From an uncultured bacterium (lineage in GTDB: Bacteria > Bacillota > Negativicutes > Veillonellales > Veillonellaceae): a stretch of 64,000 nt of DNA. Position 1 is the first letter of the stretch; each line of letters opens with the position of its first letter. Location of the stretch: positions 1-64,000 of the forward strand of contig CAJMLW010000004.1 in the NCBI GenBank assembly GCA_905214495.1, in the 5' to 3' direction. Both the position numbers and the translations under genes were made by a program. The notes beneath the pieces are model-generated. The model did no database searches, was not told the origin of the DNA, and saw nothing but the letters and a program-made list of their open reading frames with translations. This document shows, one piece after another, positions 8,016 through 16,884 of this stretch.

Positions 8016-8345
8016 TTAGAATAAACCTGTTGGCAAGTTAAGACCACCTGTTACCTTACCCATTTCTTGAGACAATAGGTCATCTACCTTTTTGCTTGCT
8101 TCATTAACAGCAGCCATCACCAAATCTTCAAGCATTTCCACATCTTCAGGATCAACTGCGGACGGATTCAATTTCAAAGATTCAATCATCTTTTCACCAT
8201 TCATAACAACGGTAACAGCACCGCCACCTACAGATGCTTCTACTGTACGAGTTTTTAACTCTTCTTGCATTTTTTTCATGTCAGCTTGCATTTTTTGAAC
8301 TTTTTTCATCATGCCTGCCATATTGCCCATACCTTTACCAAACAT
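8016..8345 (-). CDS. YbaB/EbfC-family nucleoid-associated protein
   Basis: A 109-residue DNA-binding protein. It starts with a glycine- and methionine-rich FGKGMGNMAGMMKKVQKMQ helix, as is usual. It continues with the conserved core VEASVGGGAVTVVMNGEK and the terminal SQEMGKVTGGLNLPTGLF. Homologues form a tweezer-like dimer that binds and compacts DNA. The position between dnaX and recR is conserved across most bacteria and suggests a link to RecFOR repair. The ATG is preceded by AAGGAGGAAATACA, a strong ribosome site, so it may be translated more than its neighbours. Confidence 0.92.
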   Translation of the reverse strand: MFGKGMGNMAGMMKKVQKMQADMKKMQEELKTRTVEASVGGGAVTVVMNGEKMIESLKLNPSAVDPEDVEMLEDLVMAAVNEASKKVDDLLSQEMGKVTGGLNLPTGLF

Positions 8346-8414
8346 TGTATTTCCTCCTTATAGGACTATGAAAGTCCTTGCAAAATAAATTAACTATATA
8401 CTGAAAATTATAAT

Positions 8415-10685
8415 TTACTCTTCTATGACCTCTACATAAATGTCATGGTCTTCTGAAAGTTTCTCTAATGTTTTAGCCAACAGTGGGTTTTGTTGTTCTT
8501 CAACGCCCATATGTTCAGGGTCCCACTGGTATTCACGCTTTGGGACGGCTTCTACCTCCACGGTTGCACCGCTATCCATAGGCCGATTGATAACCTCACC
8601 ATCATCGGTCATTACCTGTGTTCCATCTAGGCTCATAACCGGTATACCACCGTCATCATGAGTCGTCGGTTTCTTAGTAGAAGACTCCGCATCTTCCTTG
8701 CTGCTTGGTGGTTTAATTCCTCGTGCCGCAAGAGCAGCTAGCGCAGCCTGTTTAGCATCATTACGAGCTTCAGAACTTACAGTCTCTGGAACTGTTTCCG
8801 CACCAGATGGAGTTCTACTATCCAGCAAATCTGCTTCTATCGGTGATGGTGGAACCTCAATAACCGGTGCAGTCTGTGATCTCTTAGGTTGTATAGCTCG
8901 ATTAGACCGTGCCCCGCTAGCCATCATATATTCTTTATAGACATCTGTCTCTATATCGACAATCTCTAAAGACACAGAATAGCCCAACGCATATTGGAAC
9001 GCTAATGCAATTTCCTTGCGATTTGCTTCATTAGTAGCCAAAGTAAGGGATATCCCCTTTTTAAAAGCTACCACTGCTTTTTCACGATCTACATAAATAA
9101 CTTGGCCTTGACCAATAATATTATATGCTAATCCCTTATCGTTGTCCTTTAGATATTTTATCACAGTAGTCTGAATGGTTCTATATTCTCTGGAGTCCAC
9201 CATGGTTTCACCGATAACAGCAGCTTGGCTAATACCTGTATTCTTCTGACCACCCGTATTTCTCGTCGTTCGAGATGCGTCTGTCTTAGGTGGTACTGCA
9301 CCAGAAGTCTTCATCGGTGGTGGTGTCATCCCCACACCATGTATAGGCGGTGGTGTCATCCCCACACCATGTATAGGCGGTGGATTCATACCCACACCAT
9401 GTATAGGTGGTGGAATACAATCATCATCTACCACGTTTGAGCTCGATGCCTGTGGAGTAGCCACAAAATTAATAGATGGCGCCATCATAGGTGGGCCTTG
9501 TTGTTCTAATTTAGCTAGCCGATTGAGTACGCCTTCGCGTGACTCGCGTTCAGACTGTTCTAATGCAGACAAACGGTCCTCCACATCGTCATGAGCCTTT
9601 GATACGCCGGCGCATAAAACCAATAGGCCCATTTCAATAACAGTACGTGGATTATCTACCTGTTTCGCATCACTCATGATGGATTGCAACTGTTTAATAT
9701 ATTGATTGATGGTACCAAACTCAATTTCTTGTGCTTGTTCTAAGAATTCAGTGCGGAACGAATCATATACCTTTAATTCCTCAGCATCGGGAGCGACCTT
9801 AGCAATCAATAGAGCCCGTAAATGTTGCGTAAGGGCCTCCATGATTTGAGCCCCATCACGTCCTTCACTGAGTGCATTTTGAATATATTTCAATACGGCT
9901 GGGCCATCTCCATTATGCAAAGCAGATAGGAATTTGATAATCCATTCCTTACTAACGAGGCCAATGAGGTCCTCTACAACGGCTGGCGTAATCTCGCCAC
10001 TAGCCATTCCCACACATTGATCTAGAATACTTAACGCATCGCGCAAGCCACCATCCGCGTGGACTGCGATGAGCCGCGCCGCATTATCCTCTAAAGCAAA
10101 GCCTTCTTTATCTGCAACGTATTGTAATCGCTGTGCAATATCATCAGATGTGATACGTCTAAAGGTGTATCGTTGACAACGGGATACGATGGTAACAGGC
10201 AATTTTTCAATCTCAGTGGTAGCAAAGATGAACATGACGTGATCTGGTGGTTCCTCTATCGTCTTTAATAGAGCATTCCACGCTTCATTGGTAAGCATAT
10301 GCGCTTCGTCGATGATAAATACCTTTTTACGCCCCTCTACAGGCATAAACTTTACGCTTTCACGTAAAGCTCGAATTTCATCGATACCACGATTCGACGC
10401 CGCATCAATTTCGAGGACGTCCATAGACTGACCACTCAAAATCGATTTACATACGCTACATTCATTACAAGGATGGTCTGTAGGGCCATGTTCACAATTA
10501 ATGGCACGTGCAAAAATCTTAGCCATACTCGTCTTACCTGTCCCACGAGGGCCGGCAAACAAATAGGCATGAGCCACCTTATCCTCGCGAATAGCACGCA
10601 TCAATGTATCTGATACTTGATGTTGTCCAACCACATCGGTAAACGTCTGTGGCCGATACTTACGATACAGCGCCATATATGCCAT
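8415..10685 (-). CDS. dnaX: DNA polymerase III subunits gamma/tau (DnaX clamp-loader ATPase)
   Basis: A 756-residue AAA+ protein that loads the sliding clamp and, in its tau form, links polymerase and helicase. The chosen ATG at 10685 (MAYMALYRKYRPQTF) follows AGGGGG 7 nt upstream. The open frame extends 43 codons further, but that extension has no ribosome site and is non-conserved. Near the N-terminus are Walker A GPRGTGKTS, a zinc-binding Cys cluster (C...HPCNECSVC), DEAH in VFIIDEAHMLT, and the sensor/arginine-finger VSRCQRYTF. Domain III follows to about residue 380. The linker then holds a proline-rich tandem repeat (separate entry), and a conserved C-terminal tau-like domain begins around the YRTIQTTVIKYLKDN segment. 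No clear frameshift signal for a short gamma form was found. It is first gene after the SRP RNA terminator. Confidence 0.95.
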   Translation of the reverse strand: MAYMALYRKYRPQTFTDVVGQHQVSDTLMRAIREDKVAHAYLFAGPRGTGKTSMAKIFARAINCEHGPTDHPCNECSVCKSILSGQSMDVLEIDAASNRGIDEIRALRESVKFMPVEGRKKVFIIDEAHMLTNEAWNALLKTIEEPPDHVMFIFATTEIEKLPVTIVSRCQRYTFRRITSDDIAQRLQYVADKEGFALEDNAARLIAVHADGGLRDALSILDQCVGMASGEITPAVVEDLIGLVSKEWIIKFLSALHNGDGPAVLKYIQNALSEGRDGAQIMEALTQHLRALLIAKVAPDAEELKVYDSFRTEFLEQAQEIEFGTINQYIKQLQSIMSDAKQVDNPRTVIEMGLLVLCAGVSKAHDDVEDRLSALEQSERESREGVLNRLAKLEQQGPPMMAPSINFVATPQASSSNVVDDDCIPPPIHGVGMNPPPIHGVGMTPPPIHGVGMTPPPMKTSGAVPPKTDASRTTRNTGGQKNTGISQAAVIGETMVDSREYRTIQTTVIKYLKDNDKGLAYNIIGQGQVIYVDREKAVVAFKKGISLTLATNEANRKEIALAFQYALGYSVSLEIVDIETDVYKEYMMASGARSNRAIQPKRSQTAPVIEVPPSPIEADLLDSRTPSGAETVPETVSSEARNDAKQAALAALAARGIKPPSSKEDAESSTKKPTTHDDGGIPVMSLDGTQVMTDDGEVINRPMDSGATVEVEAVPKREYQWDPEHMGVEEQQNPLLAKTLEKLSEDHDIYVEVIEE
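9331..9420. repeat. 30-bp tandem repeat (3 copies) within dnaX
   Basis: Three 30-bp units (9331-9360, 9361-9390, 9391-9420) encode PPPIHGVGMT-type decapeptides in the flexible linker between the clamp-loader core and the tau domain. Copies differ at a few bases only, mainly at the end of each unit. The unit is a multiple of three, so copy number could vary without breaking the gene. Confidence 0.9.
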
Positions 10686-10820
10686 CGGAACACCCCCTTT
10701 CCCCTGTAAACAGTCCGTAATTAGCAATACTTTATTATACCATATTACGCAAAAAAGAGGGCGTCCTTTCACGTCCTCTTTGAATATAACTAGTACTTTA
10801 TTCGGTTCCAACAAGCAAAT

Positions 10821-10844
10821 AAAAAAACGGCCTCAAAGGCCGCC
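10821..10844 (-). terminator. Terminator of the SRP RNA
   Basis: Perfect CGGCCT-TTG-AGGCCG hairpin followed on the minus strand by seven T, directly after the 3' end of the SRP RNA. Confidence 0.9.
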
Positions 10845-10985
10845 TTGCAATATTCGATCACGACAGCCCCCGGGTTCCCCGTGGCACATGAAGGTTACCG
10901 CTTAGTGCTGCTACCTCTCAGTCCTGACACGATTCACAGGCCCCCATTGCACGGGCCCGAGGACTGCCATGATCCAATATTGCAA
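10845..10985 (-). ncRNA. ffs: Signal recognition particle RNA (small type)
   Basis: About 141 nt. The two ends pair over 16 nt (TTGCAATATTgGATCA with TGATCgAATATTGCAA). The apical part carries the SRP domain-IV core TCAGGACTGAGAGGTAGCAGC, with a GAGA tetraloop and the asymmetric internal loops that bind Ffh. The centre pairs as a GC-rich rod (GGGCCC.. and CCCGGGGGCTG). It works with Ffh to target membrane and secreted proteins to SecYEG. The position immediately upstream of dnaX is the same as scr in Bacillus. It has its own strong promoter and terminator. The exact 5' end is inferred from promoter distance. Confidence 0.9.
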
Positions 10986-10992
10986 TACAAAT

Positions 10993-11021
10993 ATTATACA
11001 TGAAAATGCCTCTATAGTCAA
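10993..11021 (-). promoter_or_regulatory. SRP RNA promoter
   Basis: Reading leftward: -35 TTGACT (11021-11016), 17-bp spacer, perfect -10 TATAAT (10998-10993), placing the start at about 10986. The -35 box lies inside the gltB terminator hairpin. Confidence 0.85.
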
Positions 11022-11036
11022 AACTATAGAGGCATT
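11005..11036 (-). terminator. Terminator of gltB
   Basis: A 13-bp perfect stem AATGCCTCTATAG/CTATAGAGGCATT with a 6-nt loop, then TTTT on the minus strand, 39 bp after the gltB stop. It shares bases with the SRP RNA promoter. Confidence 0.85.
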
Positions 11037-11074
11037 CTACATTACATTCTCTCTAAGTTATATTAGATTAGAAC

Positions 11075-14000
11075 TTATTTTGCATATTTTTCTTTAAATG
11101 CAGCTAATTGAGCCTCTTCTAATGACAAGCCTTGTTCTTTGAATCGTTCAATAGCAGCATGCATTTCTTCGTATGCTACAGGAACAACCTTAGTAAATCT
11201 ATTTGCAAAGTTATTCCAGTTTTCAAGGATATGACGGCCTTTTGTGGAATTAGTATGCAATACATGTTGTTCGACTAATTCTTTGATGCGTTTAAGGTCA
11301 TCATTATTAGCAGGACGTAATTCTACAAGGCCTGTATTTACATAACGTTCATCGCAATCGAGGATGTACGCATAGCCACCGGACATACCAGCTGCGAAGT
11401 TACGACCAATTTTACCAAGTACGAGAACTTCGCCACCTGTCATGTATTCACAACCATGGTCGCCTACACCTTCCACGACAGCTGTAATACCACTGTTACG
11501 AACAGCGAAACGTTCACCAGCTACACCATTGATAAAGGATTTACCAGATGTAGCACCATAGAATGCAACGTTACCGATAAGGATATTTTCATCAGCTTCA
11601 AAGATAGATTTCTTAGGAGGATAAACAACGATGGTACCACCAGATAAACCTTTACCGAGGTAGTCGTTCGCATCCCCTTCGAGTTCTAATGTCATGCCTT
11701 TTGGAATGAAAGCACCAAAGGATTGACCTGCAGAACCTTCAAAGTTCAACTTGATTGTATTATCTGGAAGCCCGTTTTCACCATAACGACGTGTTACCTC
11801 AGAACCAACCAATGTACCTACTACACGGTTAATATTGTTGATTGCCAATTTAGCGCGAATAGGTTTTTGATCTTCGATAGCAGGACGGCACATACGCAAG
11901 AGTTTAGACATATCCAATGTGCGTTCCAATTCATGATCTTGATCGATGGTATGCATATGACCAACAGATGCATCGATGTATGGATGGAATAAGATACGTT
12001 TCAAATCGACACGAGACAATTTGAAATTATCGTCTTGAGATTTTTGACGAACAAGGTCGATACGGCCAACGAGTTCAGCTACGGAACGGATGCCTAAACG
12101 AGCCATGATTTCACGCAATTCGCGTGCGATGAAAATCATTAAGTTTTCTACATATTCAGGTTTGCCGTTAAAGCGAGCACGTAATTTTTCATCTTGCGTA
12201 GCCACGCCATAAGGACATGTGTTGAGATTACATACACGAGCCATTTTACAGCCTACAGCTACAAGTGGTAATGTACCGAAACCAAACAACTCCGCACCAA
12301 GCATAGCCGCAACGGCTACGTCGAAACCAGTCATCAATTTAGAGTCTACTTCCAATTGAACGCGGTCACGCAAACGATTAAGCATCAATGTTTGATGAGT
12401 TTCAGATAAACCAAGTTCCCAAGGCACACCAGCGTGTTTTACAGATGTACGACCAGCCGCACCTGTACCGCCATCATAACCGGAAATCAAGATATTATCT
12501 GCTTTTGCTTTCGCAACACCAGCTGCGATAGTACCAACGCCAGCTTCGGAAGTCAATTTAACGGAAATGCGAGCATCTTTATTAACGCATTTCAAATCAT
12601 AAATTAATTCCGCCAAGTCTTCGATGGAGTAAATATCATGATGTGGTGGAGGGGAAACAAGTTCTACACCTGGTGTGGAGTGACGAGCCTTGCCGATTTC
12701 AGGATATACCTTTTTACCTGGCAATTGACCGCCTTCACCTGGTTTAGCACCTTGTGCACATTTGATTTGCAATTCTTTGGCATGAATCAAGTAATTTGCA
12801 GTTACACCGAAACGACCGGATGCAATTTGTTTTACTTCAGAATTCATGCTATCCCCATTAGGTAATGGTTTAAAGCGTGCAGAATCTTCGCCACCTTCAC
12901 CGGAGTTAGATGTAGAACCAAGACGATTCATAGCAATAGCAATTGTTTCATGCGCTTCTTTACTGATTGCACCATAACTCATAGCGCCTGCTTTGAAGCG
13001 TTTTACGATGGATTCTTCAGGTTCAACTTCTTCAATAGGAATACCGCCACCTACAGGATAGTTCAATTCCATCAAGGAACGCAATGTAACATGGTAATCA
13101 TTGCGAATCGCTTTAGAGTATTCTTTATATTTTGCATAATCGCCATTGATAAGGGATTCTTGCAAAAGATCAATAGTCTTTGGATTGAATAAATGTTCTT
13201 CCCCATCTTTTACAGGACCATACCAACCGCCTGGTTCGAGAACGGATTCGTCTTGTTTGAAAGCACGATCAAAACGAGCCAATGCTTCTGTAGTAACACC
13301 ATACAAACCAATACCACCAATACGTGTTGGAGTGTTTACGAAGTATTTTTTAATGAAATCAGAGTTAAGACCTAATGCTTCAAAGATTTGAGCACCATGA
13401 TAGGAACGTACCGTGGAGATACCCATTTTGGACATAACCTTCATAATGCCACCAACAGCAGCCTTAATATAGTTTTGTTCCGCTTTTTCTAATGTAATAT
13501 CACCAAGGCGTTTGCGCGCATGTAAATCTTTTACTGTTTCAAATGCCAAGTAAGGATTGATTGCAGTTACACCATAGCCGATCAATGTACAGAAATGATG
13601 TACTTCACGAGGTTCACCAGATTCAAGGATCAAGCCAATTTCTGTACGCAATACTTTACGAATCAAGTGATTATGAACGGCTGCCACTGCTAAAAGTGCT
13701 GGAATTGGCGCATGGTTCGCATCAACACCACGGTCAGATAAAATCAATACGTTTTGATCTGTACGTGCTGCTTCTTCTGCTTTTTCGCACAATTCTTTAA
13801 GTGCTTCGCGCATGCCGTCTACACCCTTAGATGGGTCAAAAAGGATTGGCAATGTAACAGATTTCATACGACGGCAAGCAAGAGCTTTGATGGATGCCAA
13901 TTCTTGGTTTGTAAGGATTGGTGTACGCATAGACAATGCATAGGTACCAGTCTTATTAGGATCTGTTAAGTTGCCGGAGTTACCAAGCATTACCCGTGTA

Positions 14001-15658
14001 GATGTAACCATTTCTTCACGAATCGAATCGATTGGAGGATTTGTTACTTGCGCGAACATTTGCTTAAAGTAGTTGTATAGTAATTGTGGTTTTTCAGAAA
14101 GGATTGCCAAAGGCGCATCAGCACCCATGGCGCCAACAGGATCTTTACCATCCTTTGCCATAGGCACAATCATGCGTACTAAATCTTCTTGAGTATAACC
14201 AAATGCTTGTTGTTGCTTAAATAAATCCTCTACAGCTGGCACATCGCTTTCATCAGCTTGTGTAATTTCCGATAAATGAATAACATGTTCTTTTACCCAT
14301 TCATCATATGGCAATTCAGTAGCAACGCGTTGCTTGATTTCTTCATCAGAGATGATACGTTGTTCTGCGGTATCAATGAGGAGCATTTTACCTGGTTCCA
14401 AACGACCTTTAGCGCGAATATTTTCCGCATTTTCATTCACAACGCCCACTTCGGATGCCATGATAACACGGTCATCTGTTGTTACATAGTAACGAGCAGG
14501 ACGCAACCCATTACGGTCAAGAACACCACCGATAACAGTACCATCTGTAAAGCCCATAGCAGCAGGACCATCCCATGGTTCCATCATAAAGCTATTGAAT
14601 TCGTAGAAGTCATGTTTTTCTTGGCTCATGAGCTTATTGCGTTCCCAAGGTTCAGGAATCATCATCATGATTGCATGAGGCAAGGAACGACCTGTCATGT
14701 GCAAGAATTCCAATGTGTTATCGAACATAGCAGAGTCAGAACCGCTATCATCTACTACAGGGAATACCTTTTTAATATCAGGGAACAATGGAGACTCAGC
14801 TTTACATTCACGAGCATTAATCCAGTTTACGTTACCGCGAATTGTATTAATTTCACCATTATGAACTAAAAAACGGTTAGGATGCGCCCGAGCCCAGCTT
14901 GGGAATGTATTTGTACTGAAACGGGAGTGAACCATTGCTAATGCAGATGTGAAATCAAGGTCGCTCAAATCAAGATAAAAGTCACGCAATTGACCAGGAG
15001 TCAACATACCTTTATATACAATTGTTTTAGAGGACAAAGATGCAATATAAAAGTCGCTAGATAGTTCCTTACTCAATGGAATGATACGCTTTTCCGCCAA
15101 TTTACGGATAATATATAATTTACGTTCAAATTCCGCATTATTCGTTACATCAGGGCCCTTGCCAATAAGAATTTGAATCATCCAAGGACGAATAGCAGCT
15201 GCTTCCTTACCAACTTTAGTACCATCTACAGGCACTTCACGCCAACCGAGAACGACTTGTCCCTCTTCGCGTACTACTTCTTCAAAAATACGTTTTTGCT
15301 CATTGCGAAGACTTTCATATTTATGCGCAAAAATCATGCCCACACCATATTCGCCTGCTGCAGGTAAATTGATGCCCAATACTTCGCATTCACGTTTAAA
15401 AAATTCATGTGGGATTTGTACCAAGATACCAGCACCATCGCCTGTATCCTTATCTGCACCAGCACCACCACGATGTTCAAGGCGCTCTAAAATACGCAAG
15501 CCATCATCGATGATATCATGGGATTTTTTGCCCTTAATATTTACGACAAAACCCATACCACAGGCATCTTTTTCAAATTGGCTACTATACATGCCATTTG
15601 CTTCGAGTCTAGCCTGATCTAAACGTTGTTGTTTAATAACGCTATCATTCATCTCCAT
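11075..15658 (-). CDS. gltB: Glutamate synthase large subunit (GltB)
   Basis: A 1527-residue enzyme that makes two glutamates from glutamine and 2-oxoglutarate. The start ATG at 15658 (MEMNDSVIKQ) follows AAGGAG with 10-nt spacing. The open frame extends 32 codons further, without a ribosome site. Residues 1-32 are a propeptide. Cys33 in KDACGMGF becomes the N-terminal nucleophile of the class II glutaminase domain. A linker domain and the FMN-binding synthase barrel follow (EGGEDSARFKPL, GYDGGTGAAGRTSVKHAG). The 3Fe-4S cysteines are in CKMARVCNLNTCPYG. The C-terminal GXGXG beta-helix domain (GSAGQSFGAFIPKGM) ends the protein. No gltD small subunit lies nearby, so the electron donor (ferredoxin, or an NADPH subunit encoded elsewhere) is undecided. 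It is monocistronic, with its own promoter and terminator. Confidence 0.95.
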   Translation of the reverse strand: MEMNDSVIKQQRLDQARLEANGMYSSQFEKDACGMGFVVNIKGKKSHDIIDDGLRILERLEHRGGAGADKDTGDGAGILVQIPHEFFKRECEVLGINLPAAGEYGVGMIFAHKYESLRNEQKRIFEEVVREEGQVVLGWREVPVDGTKVGKEAAAIRPWMIQILIGKGPDVTNNAEFERKLYIIRKLAEKRIIPLSKELSSDFYIASLSSKTIVYKGMLTPGQLRDFYLDLSDLDFTSALAMVHSRFSTNTFPSWARAHPNRFLVHNGEINTIRGNVNWINARECKAESPLFPDIKKVFPVVDDSGSDSAMFDNTLEFLHMTGRSLPHAIMMMIPEPWERNKLMSQEKHDFYEFNSFMMEPWDGPAAMGFTDGTVIGGVLDRNGLRPARYYVTTDDRVIMASEVGVVNENAENIRAKGRLEPGKMLLIDTAEQRIISDEEIKQRVATELPYDEWVKEHVIHLSEITQADESDVPAVEDLFKQQQAFGYTQEDLVRMIVPMAKDGKDPVGAMGADAPLAILSEKPQLLYNYFKQMFAQVTNPPIDSIREEMVTSTRVMLGNSGNLTDPNKTGTYALSMRTPILTNQELASIKALACRRMKSVTLPILFDPSKGVDGMREALKELCEKAEEAARTDQNVLILSDRGVDANHAPIPALLAVAAVHNHLIRKVLRTEIGLILESGEPREVHHFCTLIGYGVTAINPYLAFETVKDLHARKRLGDITLEKAEQNYIKAAVGGIMKVMSKMGISTVRSYHGAQIFEALGLNSDFIKKYFVNTPTRIGGIGLYGVTTEALARFDRAFKQDESVLEPGGWYGPVKDGEEHLFNPKTIDLLQESLINGDYAKYKEYSKAIRNDYHVTLRSLMELNYPVGGGIPIEEVEPEESIVKRFKAGAMSYGAISKEAHETIAIAMNRLGSTSNSGEGGEDSARFKPLPNGDSMNSEVKQIASGRFGVTANYLIHAKELQIKCAQGAKPGEGGQLPGKKVYPEIGKARHSTPGVELVSPPPHHDIYSIEDLAELIYDLKCVNKDARISVKLTSEAGVGTIAAGVAKAKADNILISGYDGGTGAAGRTSVKHAGVPWELGLSETHQTLMLNRLRDRVQLEVDSKLMTGFDVAVAAMLGAELFGFGTLPLVAVGCKMARVCNLNTCPYGVATQDEKLRARFNGKPEYVENLMIFIARELREIMARLGIRSVAELVGRIDLVRQKSQDDNFKLSRVDLKRILFHPYIDASVGHMHTIDQDHELERTLDMSKLLRMCRPAIEDQKPIRAKLAINNINRVVGTLVGSEVTRRYGENGLPDNTIKLNFEGSAGQSFGAFIPKGMTLELEGDANDYLGKGLSGGTIVVYPPKKSIFEADENILIGNVAFYGATSGKSFINGVAGERFAVRNSGITAVVEGVGDHGCEYMTGGEVLVLGKIGRNFAAGMSGGYAYILDCDERYVNTGLVELRPANNDDLKRIKELVEQHVLHTNSTKGRHILENWNNFANRFTKVVPVAYEEMHAAIERFKEQGLSLEEAQLAAFKEKYAK

Positions 15659-15792
15659 AGCTTTTGTACTCCTTCTCATATCACTTGATGTTTCACAACC
15701 TTTATAATCATTATATATAAGCCTTGTGAAAGTTACTTCCATTTCAATATTCATATAAAATTTAGATTCTATAGAATTTAATGTCTATACAC

Positions 15793-15798
15793 AGTATA
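15793..15798 (-). promoter_or_regulatory. Probable extended -10 element of the gltB promoter
   Basis: Minus-strand TATACT preceded by TG-N (an extended -10), about 135 bp before the gltB start and just after a terminator. No good -35 is seen at 17 bp, in keeping with an extended -10 promoter. The 5' leader is unexplained otherwise. Confidence 0.4.
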
Positions 15799-15823
15799 CC
15801 AAAGTCCACTGTAAATTGATAAT

Positions 15824-15850
15824 ATAAAAACCGCAATCTAACTTGCGGTA
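15824..15850 (-). terminator. Second terminator after the heme operon
   Basis: ACCGCAA/TTGCGGT stem (15830-15836 with 15843-15849) with a 6-nt loop and a T-run on the minus strand. It lies between hemQ and the gltB promoter, isolating gltB from heme operon read-through. Confidence 0.75.
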
Positions 15851-15900
15851 AAATCATAGTCATATGCGTATTTTGTATACATGATTCATTATTCGAAAAT

Positions 15901-15982
15901 AAAAAGGGGAAAATTTTTCCACCAGCCGATTCCACTTGGCCCTCAAGGCTTCGTATGGCTAGCGTCAAAATTTTAACCCCTT
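15901..15982 (-). terminator. Heme operon terminator with a large GC-rich structured loop
   Basis: Outer arms AAGGGGAAAATTTT (15904-15917) and AAAATTTTAACCCCTT (15967-15982) pair with a 2-nt bulge, and the minus strand then runs into TTTTTATTTT. The 48-nt interior is not a simple loop. It can pair CTAGCC with GGCTGG and contains GCCTTGAGGGC. It resembles the core of the element at 31962-32058 at its ends. Confidence 0.7.
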
Positions 15983-16014
15983 CTCTTTACAGTACTAATA
16001 CTAGTAGTTATCGA

Positions 16015-16746
16015 TTAAGCAAATACTTCATCAAAGCGTGCTTCATCAATCAACGTTCCTACATAGAAATCGCTGAAGATACCATATCGTGCACTCGCTT
16101 CTTCAAAGCGCATATCGTAAACAATTTTCTTGAATTGAATATCATCATTACTAAAAATAGTAACGCCCCATTCCCAATCATCAAGACCAACACCACCTGT
16201 AGTGTACTCAGATAGTACTTCTAAATATGGTCTACCAGTGATGCCATGTTCACGCATCATACGACCGCGTTCCTCTTGAGGCAACATATACCAGTTATCA
16301 TTGCCTTCACGCTTCTTCGTCATATTATAAAAACAAATATACTTATCCTTTGGTACAGTTGGATACAATTTCGCATCCACTTCAGGCGTATCAAGCTTAG
16401 CTTTCACATATGCACTAACCTCTGTTACAGACGTATAAGAATACGTTTGAACCAACACAGACGCAATCGTTAGACGACGGAATTTGCGTTCCCATTTCGC
16501 CAAAGCCTCAAGAGACGGCGCCAAAATCCACAACAAAAGATCGCCCTTATATCCATTCACATCATAGAATGCATAACTGCCCTCTTTAGCTTGGTGCATA
16601 GACTCCAACTCAGCCAAAAACGCCTTTAACTCACCGCGAGCCTCAGCCTTCTCCTCTGCATCAAAACAATTCCAAGCACTAAAATCCATAGAAAACACCA
16701 TATGTTGACTATGCCAACCCTCTACTGTAGGAATAGCCTTACCCAT
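16015..16746 (-). CDS. hemQ: Coproheme decarboxylase HemQ/ChdC
   Basis: A 243-residue member of the chlorite dismutase-like family. It performs the last step of the coproporphyrin-dependent pathway, peroxide-driven decarboxylation of coproheme III to heme b. The start ATG at 16746 follows AAAAGGAGTGATTTT, and an upstream 17-codon extension is rejected. Diagnostic residues are visible: Tyr153 in NWYMLPQEER (radical tyrosine) and His167 in MREHGITGRPY (proximal heme ligand). The family's near-invariant GGVGLDDWEWGVTIFSNDD and MRFEEASARYG are also there. It is last in the heme operon, separated from hemY by about 138 bp of hairpin-rich sequence and followed by two terminators. Confidence 0.95.
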   Translation of the reverse strand: MGKAIPTVEGWHSQHMVFSMDFSAWNCFDAEEKAEARGELKAFLAELESMHQAKEGSYAFYDVNGYKGDLLLWILAPSLEALAKWERKFRRLTIASVLVQTYSYTSVTEVSAYVKAKLDTPEVDAKLYPTVPKDKYICFYNMTKKREGNDNWYMLPQEERGRMMREHGITGRPYLEVLSEYTTGGVGLDDWEWGVTIFSNDDIQFKKIVYDMRFEEASARYGIFSDFYVGTLIDEARFDEVFA

Positions 16747-16807
16747 AAAATCACTCCTTTTCACATAAAATATATAAAAATAACATTTAAAAATCAAAAC
16801 ACTTTAA

Positions 16808-16880
16808 TAGATCAAGGCCCTAGGCCGAAGACCGTTAAGCTAGCTGGAGCCTATTGACGCCCATACTGAACCGGTCACGT
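16808..16880. repeat. GC-rich hairpin-forming spacer between hemY and hemQ
   Basis: On the minus strand GACCGGTT near the hemY end pairs with AACGGTC downstream, enclosing CAGCTAGCTT. A GGTC-TTCG-GCC UUCG-type hairpin and AAGGCCCTAGGCC (plus strand) are also present. No T-run follows, so it is not a standard terminator. It could be an RNA-processing or stability element, or a degenerate intergenic repeat. The function is unknown. Confidence 0.4.
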
Positions 16881-16884
16881 AGAA

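Noticed and set aside
9331..9420. CRISPR-like repeats
   Set aside because: Units are contiguous without spacers and in frame within dnaX.
10686..10814. N-terminal extension of DnaX to 799 residues
   Set aside because: No ribosome site, sequence unlike the family, and a strong AGGGGG precedes the ATG at 10685.
14276..14869. Long plus-strand open frame opposite gltB (197 codons)
   Set aside because: Complement shadow of a well-conserved gltB region; no ribosome site or family match.
15659..15754. Longer GltB start (1559 residues)
   Set aside because: AAGGAG stands before the ATG at 15658 and the upstream codons are not family-like.
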